NCBI GenBank assembly: GCA_018398815.1
Contig: CM031595.1
Span: forward strand, 45,201,021 to 45,265,020
Source: Conus ventricosus
Lineage: Eukaryota > Mollusca > Gastropoda > Neogastropoda > Conidae
DNA: 64,000 bases
Direction of reading: 5' to 3'
A program made the position numbers and the translations under genes. Below the pieces are notes generated by a model. That model worked only from the letters and a program-made list of their open reading frames with translations. It was not told the origin of the DNA and ran no database searches. Of this stretch, positions 1-12,361 are shown piece after piece (the stretch's first letter is position 1; each line of letters opens with the position of its first letter).

Positions 1-437
1 TTGGTTCCCTGTAAGTCTTCAGGCTGTGTCCGATAGCGGGAATCATTTTAGCTGGACATCAAATAGCAAATTATCAAACGATCATCTTTTCTGCATAAAA
101 AGATGGCTGAATCATGTCAATACGATGTTTGAGATTACTTTGGCATAAGTCATGATTGGCCTTGTTAGGATTATCATCAACCTTTAAAAAAAATGCTTTT
201 ATGTAGAAATAAAATGTCAAAGTAGGAAATAATGTTCATCAAACTTAATTTTACACTTGAATGAAAAAACAAACAAAACAGAAAATAAGCTGAGGGTACT
301 CACCAGATAGAGCGAACTGTCTGGAACCAGGCAAAGTGGTCCGATGAATGTCAGTAGGCATGCATGACAATGCTTTATACCTCCCCCTCTCTCTACAACT
401 CTACCAGTTTCCACCTCCCAGCCTGACTCCATAGCAG
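1..437 (+). other. Upstream flank, probably intron
   Basis: I see no convincing coding sequence here. The last 60 bases before 438 are a strong pyrimidine-rich tract ending in CAG, which looks like the 3' end of an intron leading into candidate exon A. The minus-strand reading frame that overlaps this stretch has no supporting composition or motif. The host gene therefore probably begins outside the window. Confidence 0.5.
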
Positions 438-598
438 AAGAGGCCTTTTCGCCGGAGGTGGACCATCGCCGGCCAGTGGCCAAGGTTGTTACCCCAGCGG
501 AGTCTGCGGACTCTGCCCAAAGGAAAAAGGAAGCTTTCATCAGCCTCGCTGAGGAGATGGACCGATTATTGGGAGCACAGGAGGAGATGAGGGGGGAG
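438..598 (+). CDS. Candidate exon A of giant ankyrin-like gene
   Basis: A long pyrimidine tract ending in ATAGCAG precedes an open stretch that starts in phase 1 (two bases, then GAG GCC). It encodes about 53 residues, including DHRRPVAKVVTP and KKEAFISLAEEMDRLLGAQE, the latter likely helical. A donor-like GTACAG follows at 599. Read literally, the exon is 161 bases and leaves in phase 0, unlike every other exon of the gene. One extra G in the G6 run at 591-596 would make it 162 bases and phase 1 to phase 1. Alternatively the frame may simply read on to the stop at 647-649. I do not recognise a domain. Membership in the same gene is inferred from strand, phase and composition. Confidence 0.42.
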
Positions 599-1239
599 GT
601 ACAGCATGCATCTCCATTGAGCATGATGCCTTTTCTGTGGATGTGTTGATGGCTAACACGTGTTCCTCCTGTTGTTCACCACAGCATGACTGTTGTTCTT
701 CTGTTGTCAAGGTTTTATGTGCTGGGGTTTTTGTTTTCTTTCATTGAGTTCCAGTTCACACTTGACAACGATTATTGTGCTTTAAAAAAATCTTTTTCTG
801 TTATTTGTAACACATTTGGTTCTGGTTTTGTTGTGGAAAGTTATGCAACTCAATCTGTTATGGTGGCTGTATTTAAAAGTATTAATACATTGTATGTGAT
901 GGGTGACATTTGCGGGATTTGGTGAAGGGAATTAAAACAGATTTGTTTGAAAATGTACATAATAACGAAATATTCTTGTATTTGGTAAATATTCCTAAGT
1001 CTTATAAGATTTATTCATGTCTAGAAAAAAAAAAAAGTTACGACTTTTGATGATGCAGAAAAACATTAGAGAAGCTTAAGACTTTTGTAGGGTAAATGAG
1101 TTAAAATCAGTCTTTTGTATGTGCTAATTTCTGCATGTTTTGTGGCTGAATTATTATAGTCCAATAAACTGAGTGATGACGCATTCAGACTGAGGACAAA
1201 ATCTGCTAATGCTTCATCACAAAACTATTGACAAGTGCA

Positions 1240-3880
1240 TGTTGTCCTCGCCCCTCAACTGTAGCTCTAACATCCTCATAATAGGATGGGGCAGGTGACA
1301 GCAACTGTAGCAACCACACAGTTAAATGGGGCAGTTATTGACAGTTATAACACCTACATAGTAGGAAGGGACAAGTTACACGGTTACGTCATCCTTTTGG
1401 GACAAGGAACTGTAACATTCTTATGATAGGATGTGACAAGTGACTGTAACTGCAAATCCTCATAACATGTTTGGTCAAGTCATGTAGCATCCTCAAAGTA
1501 GGATGGGCCAAGTGATTAAAAACTATAAAACCGTTGTAATGGTATGGGCCAAGTGACTGTAGCTGTAACATCCTCAAACTGGATGGGCAAGTGACTGGAC
1601 TGTAACATCCTCATAATAAGATGGGCAAGTGGCTGTAACTGATATATCCTCATAATAAGATGGGCAAGTGACTGTAACCATATCATCCTCACAATTGGAT
1701 AGGTAAGTGACTAAAGCTATAACATCCTAATTATAAGATGGGCACACGAGTGTAACTATAACATCCTCATTATAGGATGGACCAAGTGACTTTGCTATAA
1801 TATCCTCATGATATGACAGACAAATAACAGTAGCTATAACATCTTCATAACAGGATGGGCAAATGACAAACTCTAGCAACCTCATGATAGGTTGGACCAC
1901 ATGACTGTAACTATAACATCCTCATAATAGAATGGGCAAGTGACAGTAACTGAAACATCCTCATAATAGGATGATCCAGGGACTGTATCTATACCATCTC
2001 CATAACAGGATGGCAAGTGACTGTAACTGTTACATCCTCATTATTGAACGTATAAAGTCACTGTAACATTCTCTCAGTAGGATGGGCAGTTGACTCTAAC
2101 TGTAACATCCTCTTAATAGGATGGGCAAGTGATATAACTTTACCATCTTCATAATGGGACGGGCATATACTGTAACTATAACATCCTCATCCTCATAATA
2201 GAATGGTCAGTGATGGTACTTGTTACATCCTCTTAAGAGGATGTGGCAAATGACTGTAACTACGCTATCCTCAAAATGGATAGGCAAGTTACTGTAAAAG
2301 AGGATGGGGCAAGTGATATTAACTACGCTATCCTCAAAATGGATGGGCAAGTTATTGTAAAAGAGGATGGGGCAAGTGATTGTAACTATGCTATCCTCAA
2401 AATGCATGGGCAAGTTACTGTAAAAGAGGATGGGGCATGATTGTAACTACGCTATCCTCAAAATGGATGGGCAAGTTACTGTAAAAGAGGATGGGGCAAG
2501 TGATTGTAACTATGCTATCCTCAAATGGATGGGCAAGTTACTGTAAAAGAGGATGGGGCATGATTGTAACTACGCTATCCTCAAAATGGATGGGCAAGTT
2601 ACTGTAAAAGAGGATGGGGCAAGTGATTTTAACTACGCTATCCTCAAAATGGATGGGCAAGTTACTGTAAAAGAGGATGGGGCAAGTGATTTTAACTACG
2701 CTATCCTCAAAATGGATGGGCAAGTTACTGTAAAAGAGGATGGGGCAAGTGATTTTAACTACGCTATCCTCAAAATGGATAGGCAAGTTACTGTAATAGA
2801 GGATGGGGCAAGTGATTGTAACTGTAACATTTTCATGAAAGGATGGGCACGTGACTGTAGCTATAACAACCTCACCATAGGATGGATTGAGTGACTGTAA
2901 CTGTAACATCTTCATAATAGGATGGGCAAGTGACTGTAACTATGACATCCTCGCAAAAGAATGGTTAAATGACCACAGCTGTTATATCCTCATAATAGGA
3001 TGGGCAGTTGACTGTAACATCATCATGATAGGATGAGCAATTTACTGTAACTTTTACAATCTTACAATATGTATAGGATAGACCAAGGGACCAAGTGACT
3101 GTAACTGTTACATCTGCATAATAGGACACACCAAGTGACCGTAACATTCTCATAATAGGATGGGCAATTGACTGTAACTGTAACATCATCATAATAGGAT
3201 GAGCAATTTACTGTAACTTTTACATTCTTACAATATGTATAGGATAGACCAAGGGACCAAGGGACTGTAACTGTTACATCTGCATAATAGGACACACCAA
3301 GTGACCGTAACATTCTCATAATAGGATGGGCAATTGACTGTAACTGTAACATCCTCCTAATAGGATGGGTTAGTGACTGTATTTTAACCATCCTCATCAT
3401 GGGATGAGCAAGTGACTGATGGTATAATATCCTCAGAATAGGATGGGCTGATGACTTAACTATATAATATCCTCACAACAGGATGGGCAAATGATTTAAA
3501 GTATAATATTTTCATCCTGATAATAGGATGGTCAAGTGAGCCTAACTATAACATCATCCTTATAGGATGGGCAATTTACTCAAACTTTTACATTCTTATA
3601 ATAGGATGGATCAAGTGACTACAACATTTTCACATAGCATTGGCAATTGACTAACTGTAACATCCTCATAATAGGATGTGCAAGGGACCTAGTGACTGTA
3701 GCATCCTCATGATAGTGTTGGCAAGTGACAGTAAGATCTTCATAATGGGATGGGTAAGTGACTCTTACTAAAATATTCTCATATAGAGTGGGCCAAGTGA
3801 CTGTAGCTATTATATCCACATAACAGAATGGGCAAGTGACTGTACCTGTAACATCTTTGTAGTAGGATGGGACAGACAAA
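1240..3880 (+). repeat. Minisatellite array of ~30-35 bp palindromic units
   Basis: About 2.6 kb is built from diverged units of the form GTGACTGTAACTGTAACATC followed by CTCATAATAGGATGGGCAA. Each unit centres on an imperfect palindrome, CATCCT-N6-AGGATG. Units range from near-consensus to strongly mutated. The block at 2230-2820 is a homogenised 63-bp higher-order form. A second higher-order duplication of about 170 bp lies at roughly 3025-3310. Open frames on both strands in this area are repeat artefacts. Confidence 0.9.
2230..2820 (+). repeat. 63-bp higher-order repeat inside the minisatellite
   Basis: About nine nearly identical units run through this block. Each full unit is 63 bp: CAAGTGATTTTAACTACGCT, then ATCCTCAAAATGGATGGG, then CAAGTTACTGTAAAAGAGGA and TGGGG. 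It is a fused and diverged pair of the parental ~32-bp monomer. Because 63 is a multiple of three, both strands stay open as 21-residue repeats. Some units are shortened by a few bases, near 2437 and 2524. Confidence 0.85.
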
Positions 3881-4583
3881 TCAGGTTATCAGGCACCTCT
3901 GTTTGTCATGACGTCTTAAATGTGGATCAACATCACTTAATACAGGTAAAACGAGTACTTTTTTTTTTATCAACACCCAGTTAGTTAAAGTTCTACAAAC
4001 TCATGCCCCAATGATCTGTGACCACCAAAGGTGATGCAGCAGATAGGGATAATCATGCTGACAAAGAGAGTTTGGGGACCTGTCTTGTACTACACAGATA
4101 ACACCAGAAGGAAAATATGATGAGAAGGGCAGGGGAAATGGCAGTGTTTTCCATAGGCAGGACAGTGACTTGCAAATTCCACCTGGGAAGCATCACCAAC
4201 TCTGCCAAATGTTTCAGAGATGCATGATCTCCATACTAACCCTCAGTGACACAGATCCTGTCCCTGTTTGTTCGTTCGTTCTTCTGTCGGTGAGAATCGG
4301 TTACTATCCACTTTAGTAACCACTTTGTTTACCTTTCACTAGTAAATGCAGCCATCTTTAGTTCTGTTGAAACACATACCTTTTCTTCAGGATGTGGCAT
4401 TTTTTCCAGATGTTACTTTTTTCCCCACATATGTGTTTGACAGTCCTGAGAAGGCTGTGTGTGGTGGGCTGGGCTATGGAGATGAAAACCAACCAACTAA
4501 CTCTTGAATCTTACTGTAGGTTGAACTGCATACTAGACGTACCATATTTTAACAGATGCAGGATGCACGTTATGTTATAGCAA

Positions 4584-4690
4584 CTCAGTTGTCATAAGTG
4601 TAAGTTATTTCTAAGGCAGTTTTGTATATATGTGATAGAAACCCAGCTATTGTCATAAGTGTGAGTTATTTGTTAGGCAGTTTTGTATTT
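4584..4690 (+). repeat. Short direct duplication
   Basis: Two adjacent copies of a segment of roughly 60 bp share TTGTCATAAGTGTGAGTTAT, then a few variable bases and AGGCAGTTTTGTAT. One spans about 4588-4628 and the other 4652-4691. It is a simple local tandem duplication with a few substitutions and no coding content. Confidence 0.7.
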
Positions 4691-5098
4691 TGCTTACTAA
4701 AACATGTCGGAAGGAGAAATACCACTCATTGGAATAGTACTGTTTAGTTTCATTACTTCATACAGTCAGACTTGAGAGACTGTCCAGTGCAAGTTGGTTT
4801 TAAGTGAAAGTAATTCTGGAGATGTAGCAAGGGTAGAATATTTCTGCCTGATCATTTTCTTTCTTTCTTTTTTTCCGTCAGTACTTTCCTTGAAACTGAG
4901 CTGAAGATATTTGCTCTGGAAATTTAAGCTGAGCATTTTGACAAAAAAAATTTTGTTTAAGTCATGGCTCTTCATTTGGTCAGAGAACCCTATAATTTAC
5001 TTGAATGTAGTTTTGCTCGAGATGACTTCTCTTTCTAGTGAAACAAAATTCAAGCAGAAATTTTGGCATGCTTAAGTTATGTTATACAACACCCACTT

Positions 5099-5170
<72 letters not shown>

Positions 5171-5279
5171 CACACACACACAGACACGCATGCACGCACA
5201 CCACACGCACACACTCAGGTGCACACACACACACAGGCATGCACGCACGTGCACGCGTATGCACACATGCACGCACACG

Positions 5280-5324
<45 letters not shown>
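5099..5324 (+). repeat. (CT)n then (CA)n compound microsatellite
   Basis: About 68 bases of CT are followed by an interrupted CA/CG-CA stretch ending in a pure CA run. The open frames over it are artefacts encoding Ser-Leu or Thr-His runs. Confidence 0.95.
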
Positions 5325-5329
<5 letters not shown>

Positions 5330-8300
5330 TCTGCACTCTTTACACGTTTCCAACAAAGTTAGCTAGCTGAAGAAACAAGTTTTCTTGAGTGAGAAAATCT
5401 AATAATCAACAGTCTAGATGGGTACCTCTGTCAGTCTGCCCAGTTGTTGACAAATAACAGCTAAGTGATTAAATCTGCTGGTGAAAAAAAAAAGCCACAG
5501 AAACATGTTGTGCCAAGTAAATGCACAGAAAACTGTGATGAATTCAACAGCTGTAGTGATTGAGCCCCATCCTCCAGCACCCTACATACACACACCCTCG
5601 ACGTGTTCCCTCTCCTCTATGCTACAAAAACTCAAGCTTCTATCGCTGCAGCAGTCATAATTATTCTCCTGCCATACATCTTGTGTTGTTTGCAAAACTT
5701 CCCTGCATAAGACAATACTAGTGTCAGTCTGATCTTAATCTACACTAAGGGGAATGTTATTATGTAGCCCAGTCTCTCATGTTCAGTCCGGTCTTCTAGA
5801 AAAAATATGTTTAGCAACTTGGTTCACATTATTGTCATTTTACCAGCCATTCGGTGAATGGTTAGATTCAAGATCTGATTCACAGCCCAGTACGATAAAG
5901 CAAGGCGCTGTCACAATTGTGCCACATTTATTAAAAGGCATCTAAACAAACATAGTGCATTATCTGCCTTTTTATTAACATATTACACCTCAAGAAGGTA
6001 ACATTTCCAGTAGCAGTAAACCCATCAAACATCACAAGTAGAAGATTTGATTGTAAATATGAAGGCAATCCCAAAGTTTGAGAAAACAATTAGTATGTTG
6101 CTAATGATGTTTTTGTTTTCTAAAAAAGAAAAAGGAAACAGCAATTATGTGTTCAGTTGCTTGCTTGGAATGGAATGGTTTTGGTTGTGGTTTTCTGTCA
6201 AATATTTGGCCAGGGGCAGTGAATGGGTTGAAACGCCAAGTACAGATGTTTCTTTTCATCTTTACCCACATAGTGATTTACTCATTCTGGATTAACAGAT
6301 TTTTTTTTTTAACAATTTTCTGTTCTGTCACCTGTCTTGGTGCATGATATATGACTTCTAAGTCTTAAAATAGTGTCTATCACATGGTGACAGTATTTAC
6401 ATATTGTTGACTGGAACCGTCCAGAAACTATGCTAAAATGTTTTCAGTTCTTAAACTTACTGTTTAGGAGAAGGACTGGTGTCTGGATGTGATGTATCGA
6501 TGCGTTTGATAAGAATATAGTTCCATTTATTCTTCAATACTTACTTTATAAAAAGAAGGGGGGGGGGGTATTGTATTTGAAGTATCTTGCATGCACACAC
6601 TGTTTTGATTTTGCTTGATGCATTCAGTGTTGTTTAGAGGTTCATGACATGATTATATAAATGTTGGATACATATGTGAAATGTTCCAGATTAAGTGCAT
6701 ATGCTTATGTGTAAATCTGTTGTTTTATTTGATTGGTATACTGTGTTACTTTGTTCAGATATGCCAACTCCTATGTTTTGAGCATAGTGTTTTTCACTGA
6801 AGTTCAGAATTTAAGTCTGCGACTTTCTCAGTAAAACTTCTTCTATAACTGAAAAGTGCAGTAATGATCTGTTTTCATATTGCTACATTCAGATGTGGTT
6901 TTGCTGCTCTCAGGTCATGGAAATGCTATGCTCAAGACATTAAAGGGGTTGGCTGATCTGGTAGTTTATCCCATAACTTTGTTCTGGATGTTGTTGTTGA
7001 GAGAGATATTGTTCTTTCACATCTTTGTGTTGTAATTTGAGGATGAGCAAATAAAATGACTGATGTAAACCAGCAAGACATGTGGAATCCAGTATCATTC
7101 CACATAGAAGTCTTGTCTTGGAAACTTGGGAGGAATGAGGCTGTCAGGCAGGTTGACATATCTAAAAATCAATGACAGCCAAGCCAGATTTGATTTAAAA
7201 GTGTTCAGAGACACATGGACAGCTTCACTGATTAAAAAGTAATTAGCAGAAAAAAAAAAGAAAAAATATGGGAAGCGCAAAGTCAAATCTGTATTAATTA
7301 ATCCAGGAAGACAGGAATGGCAATTTTGTTTAAAGCATACTTTCTGGTAAGAAAATTATGTATATACCATTTACAAAATAGTTCATAGATATATATGAAT
7401 TCTTTATCACGGTCAGTGTGTGTAGAGGTTTTTTTTTCCCCTTAAATAGCTGCTGTGAGAAAAATGGAAATATGTTTATTAATTTGTGTTTTTTGTTGTT
7501 TACTTTTTTCTTTTTTTTTCCTCTTTCTCTTTTTTTCTTTCTTTGTTTGTTTTTTTTTTTTTTAATTAACTGCAGCGATCTTTTTTGTTGTTGTTGAAAT
7601 AAAACTGCAGTAGTGTTGTAATTTAAAGAGAGACTGCCTGTAAATAACTGTTTTATCATGACTATCTATTCATGTAATGTAATGTGATGTAAATACATGT
7701 ATTTTGTGTATGCTTGAGTGCTAACAGTCAAAATATTTAAAGTGGAGATCAGAATTAGTCTGGGTTAGTACAACTTTGTTGTTGTTGTTGTTGTTGTTAA
7801 ACTCTGCGAGCATACAGTCTTGCAATTTATTGGTAATGTTGGAGAACAACATGTGGTACCGAGTACAAGTTAGTACTAACTGTTTTAAACAAAAAAACAA
7901 CATTGGTATCAAAGTGAGGCAGGGCAGAGAAATCAACAGACCATTACAGTCAGCCAAAAATAGACATATCAAAATTTCAGTAACCAAGAGCTGATCAGTT
8001 GATGCCAATAGTGTTAGTACTGCCATAGCCCTGAAAAATGGCCAGATAGTAATACACTTCACCAAATAGATTAAGAATGAAAATTCTGCATTTTGCATAT
8101 CCCGATGGGAAAAGGAAACTTCAATCCTGTCAGTATCAGGTTAAGTTTGCAAATAGTTACTGGAATTCATGTGCAAGTTTTTGTGTGTATTTAAACTAAC
8201 TTTCATCAGTTGTAATGTTGGCTTTGTAAAAAGATTAGAGAGAAAAGCATAATGACTTAAGATTTTGTAAAATTCTCTGTGTGTGGGTGTTTTTTTTTGT

Positions 8301-8349
8301 GAGTTATAGAAAAGTGTTATCTTCAAATACTCATTTCTCCCTGTGTATC

Positions 8350-8386
8350 TACACATGCTCGCACACACATGCACATGCACACACAA

Positions 8387-8433
<47 letters not shown>
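8350..8433 (+). repeat. CA-rich then (CT)n microsatellite
   Basis: A short CA-rich stretch is followed by about 46 bases of CT with one TT interruption. Pyrimidine is on the plus strand. Confidence 0.9.
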
Positions 8434-8716
8434 CATTTTGTAGTTTCATTGAAAACATACCGATTGTTAACCTAATTTGCTGTACATTAAGTACAGCAAA
8501 TTAAAACTATACTAAGATAGAATGAAATTTGCTAATAAGTGACAGTGAATACAGGAATTTAAGATGAAGGAATTGAATCAGGTGAGTAAACTGTATAAAG
8601 ATCTGATATCATAAATACCTGTTAAGTATTCTTATGCATTTGTTTATATCTGTGAATATATATGTATCTCTAAGAGCTACTTTTTTAACTCTTCAACTAC
8701 TGAACATTCACTTCAG

Positions 8717-8907
8717 ACACAGAAGAACGTGACACAGAGAGTATAAGAGAAGAAGAAATCGTGCGCTCAGCAAAGGCCAGTCCAGAAGAGGCTAGACTTC
8801 CACAACTCACAGAAACTGAAGCCAGAGTTCCACCTTCCAACAAGAACTCAGCTGGGGAGAAAGACCAGATCAGCCTGCTCAGTTAGGCTACCCCACTCAA
8901 GTTGCAG
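8717..8907 (+). CDS. Candidate exon B of giant ankyrin-like gene
   Basis: The acceptor at 8716 (pyrimidine-rich, CTTCAG) leads into a phase-1 frame reading TEERDTESIREEEIV and then a Pro/Glu/Ser-rich stretch typical of this gene. Read literally, it meets TAG at 8884-8886 after DQISLLS. A good donor, GCAG|GTAATG, follows at 8907. The segment 8717-8907 is 191 bases; with one added base, for example in the G4 run at 8854-8857, it is 192 bases, bypasses the stop and leaves in phase 1 like its neighbours. The alternatives are a short terminal exon, or exon loss by mutation. No polyadenylation signal is evident just downstream, which argues against a terminal exon. Confidence 0.5.
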
Positions 8908-8996
8908 GTAATGAATCAGGCTGTTTGTTTTTGATGTTTTGTTATGGGAGTTGGATGGGAAGGGATGGTTTTGTGTGAGACATGGAGTATAAGTGC

Positions 8997-9064
<68 letters not shown>

Positions 9065-11054
9065 CAAGAATATTCTTTCTGACCCTAATGGCTGTTGTTC
9101 TCACAATATTTACTTCCTTCATTCTCTTTCTTTGTATATAAGCATGATTCTCCTTTTTTTATTTTTTTAGTTAAAACATTTTTGTTCCCTTCCTGGATTG
9201 TCAAACATCTTGTCTTTCCTCCAGTCACAGTTTAAGCCACACTGAATACAAACGTTACTTAAGTGATTTCAGACTGGATTATATGAAATAAGCGATGGGA
9301 GATGACTAATGCTCATCAGGAGGAATCGGAGAAGTGATGACTGTAGAGCTCCTGAGGCAGACATCCGCTGCGAGGACGGTGTGTGTCTATTCAGCAACTC
9401 TTTAGGCTTCTTTCAGCTGGAATTTGTTGTCCTGTCTACTGTTAAATAAGGGTCTTCTGGATGTAATTTCATAGTAATGAAGGCTTTCCTGCCAACTACA
9501 ACTGAACGGTTTCAAATGCAGTGCAAATGAGTGAAGCAGAAAGGTGCTCAATTCTGTGTTGCACTAGGGACCTGTTGGTCAGCTATGTTGTTACACACTT
9601 GCAGATGTCAAAATTGAAAAGAACAAGAAAGAAACAGTAACAGTTCATTGTAAACTCTATCATGGCACTGAAGAATGGAAAGTAAGTTGATGATAGCTGC
9701 TACTATGGTTTCAATAATGACCTTTGAGTATATATTTTCTCTAAAACTGCTCCCTTCATCTGTACTAGGACTCTTCTTATAGTGAGCAAAAGTTCTGTGA
9801 AACCAACAGATGTTTTATTTTTTCTAATAATGCCATTTCTACCTCTATTGAATGCCCATTCCCTGTTCAGACTGGCAGTGAACCCACTTACATTGGCTTT
9901 TTCGCTGAATTGTTGAAAAGCAGTTGCCTTACCAACCCAATTCTTAATGTGTTTGTAACCCCTTTGACTTAACAAATAACAGTCACTTTGGACTATTTTT
10001 TATGTTCGATTTCCTGCTGCACATCATGGTGTGAGACTAATGAGAACTTCATTGTGTGCAAAGTGACTTGTGACCCTTGTGAGGGGTGCTGTAAACAAGA
10101 ATTTGATAATTCTTACATGCATCACAATGACTTTCACATCAAAAGTTTAGATCATTTTTATGCTGTGTGAACTGCAATCGGTCAGGCTTGGGACAGCACA
10201 TCTGTTGCCAAGCACATTTGGAATAGTGCGCACTGGTGATCTGCAATACCTGATAATAGCTGCAATGGCATTTTCAAGTGTCACAAGAAAAGAAAATTGA
10301 TATGTGAAGATAGAGTGAAACTTGTAACCCAAACTGATAAGGGGAAAGCAGTAATTTTAATCTCAGAAAGGTAATGTGTGGGGAAAGACCTTTTCAGTCA
10401 ACTGCAAAAGACAAAAAAAAAAGGTTTAATGAATATAAACAATTGATACAAGTGCTGGTAAGTCTATGTCCCCAGTGAGATTCCTTTCTTTAAACACTGT
10501 TCTTTTAAGGCTGTTGAAAAGAGGTTGCACTATCGTTGTGTTTTTTTGCTGACTTTGTACCCTTGGTTGTTTTTTCCCCCCAATAATATCATCACTTACA
10601 AGAGCATAAGGAAGTAAGCAAAAATCAACTGCAAGAAAGGGTTGATATTTTTCTCAAACAAAAATCGAGATACTTTGATTAATTCAGATGGCAGTTACAA
10701 TAGGTTATATTCCTGGTAGAAATTGTGTAGCAGAAAAATGAGTTACTGAGGCGCAAGGACAAAACCACATGCCTCAAGGCACCACTTGGTTAGTGATAGA
10801 CATGGAATGGTTTTGAGTGTAGACATGCTGAAAGGAGAGATCTAATAGTGTAATGAAGGTCACACAGAAATGCTATGTTATTGGAAACATTGTTGGGAGA
10901 CCCAACAGTTGATAGAAACATTACTTCCAGCCACATTACTGCTGATGCTGTGGATTTGAGACTGGCTTGAAACAGTGGTTCCACTGCATGGCTTTCATTT
11001 GACACCTTACTACCTGCACCCAGTGTTTGCATGTCCATTGTGTGCTGCTTACAG
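8908..11054 (+). other. Intron between candidate exons B and C
   Basis: It contains a 62-base GT microsatellite at about 9000-9062 and otherwise unique AT-rich sequence. I saw no convincing exon or transposon end in the remainder. Confidence 0.6.
9000..9062 (+). repeat. (GT)n microsatellite
   Basis: Pure GT dinucleotide run of about 31 units; GT on the plus strand. Confidence 0.95.
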
Positions 11055-11123
11055 ACGATGAACTTGCAGCAGAAGAAGAAGTACGAACCCCTCCTCCCAG
11101 TCCGACTGAAAAGTTCAAAACAG
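11055..11123 (+). CDS. Small exon C of giant ankyrin-like gene
   Basis: Acceptor TGCTTACAG at 11054 and donor CAG|GTACTC at 11123 bound 69 bases, phase 1 to phase 1. The frame reads DDELAAEEEVRTPPPSPTEK plus FKT: an acidic stretch followed by a Pro-Ser-Pro segment with possible proline-directed phosphorylation sites (SPT, PPSP). Composition and phase match the flanking exons. There is no recognisable domain. It is short enough to be an alternatively spliced cassette. Confidence 0.62.
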
Positions 11124-11363
11124 GTACTCTTTATGCCCAATCGGTGATTTTAGTCACTTCTGCCGTCATTGTTCCCTTTTTGTGTGTATCTCTGGCATTG
11201 GATCTGGTGGTCTTATGTTTCATTGGTCGGTTAGTTTCTCTGAAACCTGTTGTTTCTTCTGTTTATTATTCTCTGCTTTTTCATGATTATGCATGTTGAT
11301 TTCATTCAATATTTCATAAAATTTCTTGTACAGGAATGTTCCAGTCTTCCCCTCCCTCCCCCC

Positions 11364-11390
11364 GTCTCTCTCTGTTTCTCTGTCTCTCTC

Positions 11391-11457
<67 letters not shown>

Positions 11458-11474
11458 GCGAAGTTCCCTCCCTC

Positions 11475-11546
<72 letters not shown>
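11364..11546 (+). repeat. Interrupted (CT)n microsatellite
   Basis: Two long CT blocks are separated by a 25-base unique spacer near 11453-11478. Pyrimidine is on the plus strand. Confidence 0.95.
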
Positions 11547-11548
<2 letters not shown>

Positions 11549-11629
11549 ACACACATACACTAACTCGCTCACTCACTCACTCACTCATATGCACACAAAC
11601 ACACATACAAATACAGACAGATACATAAC

Positions 11630-11663
<34 letters not shown>

Positions 11664-11762
11664 CGCGCATGCAGGCACGCACACGCACATTCACCACATG
11701 CGCGCACGCATATATGCACGCTCAAACCCGCGAATGCACTCAGGCATACATACACACACACG

Positions 11763-11795
<33 letters not shown>

Positions 11796-11820
11796 ACACA
11801 GCTCTCTCTCTCTCCATCTG
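11630..11820 (+). repeat. Degenerate (CA)n tract
   Basis: CA repeats are mixed with GCGCA and ATGCA variants and end in a short CT run. Confidence 0.85.
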
Positions 11821-12225
11821 CCTGCAGGTGTCTGTATTGTATGTGCACAATGGATGTAAATATGAAAATGGGCAGTATCAAAATGTGATAATCAAGGTAT
11901 GAAGTGAAAAGAGCACAAGCTTTGTTCAAATCAGTACTCCATCATCTCTGTGAATAAATTGGACACTAAAATAACTATGTCTCTCTATGGTGAAGGAAGA
12001 CAGGGATGAAGAAACAATGGTAATAGAGCTACACAGAAAGACACAAGTTATTGGTGTTCCTCAGATGCACTGTTTGAATATTGCCAATTCTGGTTGGTGG
12101 TCATGGTAAAACATTTTCCGAATGTCTACAGATGAAGACTGATAGACATCAGCGCTTTTCAGAGAAATCTAAACTTTGTGACTCCTTTTTTCTGTTTGAG
12201 ATCTGCCTCTCTTCCCATCCTCACC

Positions 12226-12297
12226 ACTCACTCTCTCTCTCTGTCACTCTCTCTATCTCTGTGTCTGTCACGCTCTCTGTCTCTGCCTCTTTCTCTT

Positions 12298-12360
<63 letters not shown>
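12226..12360 (+). repeat. (CT)n microsatellite
   Basis: A degenerate CT/GTCT start leads into a pure CT run of about 55 bases. Pyrimidine is on the plus strand. Confidence 0.93.

Positions 12361-12361
<1 letters not shown>

Larger units (their letters stand above)
599..8716 (+). other. Intron or intergenic stretch with large minisatellite
   Basis: This 8.1-kb stretch has no coding exon that I can support. It holds the 1240-3880 minisatellite, a short direct duplication (4584-4690), a CT/CA microsatellite (5099-5324), a GTT run (7776-7798), a second CT/CA microsatellite (8350-8433), and otherwise AT-rich unique sequence with poly-T runs. The many short open frames in it are compositional. Confidence 0.6.

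Noticed and set aside
2207..2915. Open frames on both strands in the minisatellite
   Set aside because: A period of 63 bp keeps frames open; no splice sites, start context or protein-like composition.
1240..3880. CRISPR-like direct repeats
   Set aside because: Head-to-tail units without unique spacers, in a eukaryotic intron context; this is a minisatellite.
9280..9380. Possible small exon GGIGEVMTVELLRQTSAAR
   Set aside because: The acceptor lacks a pyrimidine tract and the composition does not match the gene.
11250..11888. Long frames over CT/CA arrays (also near 5038, 16531, 34444 and 54646)
   Set aside because: Ser-Leu, Thr-His and Cys-Val runs are translated microsatellites.
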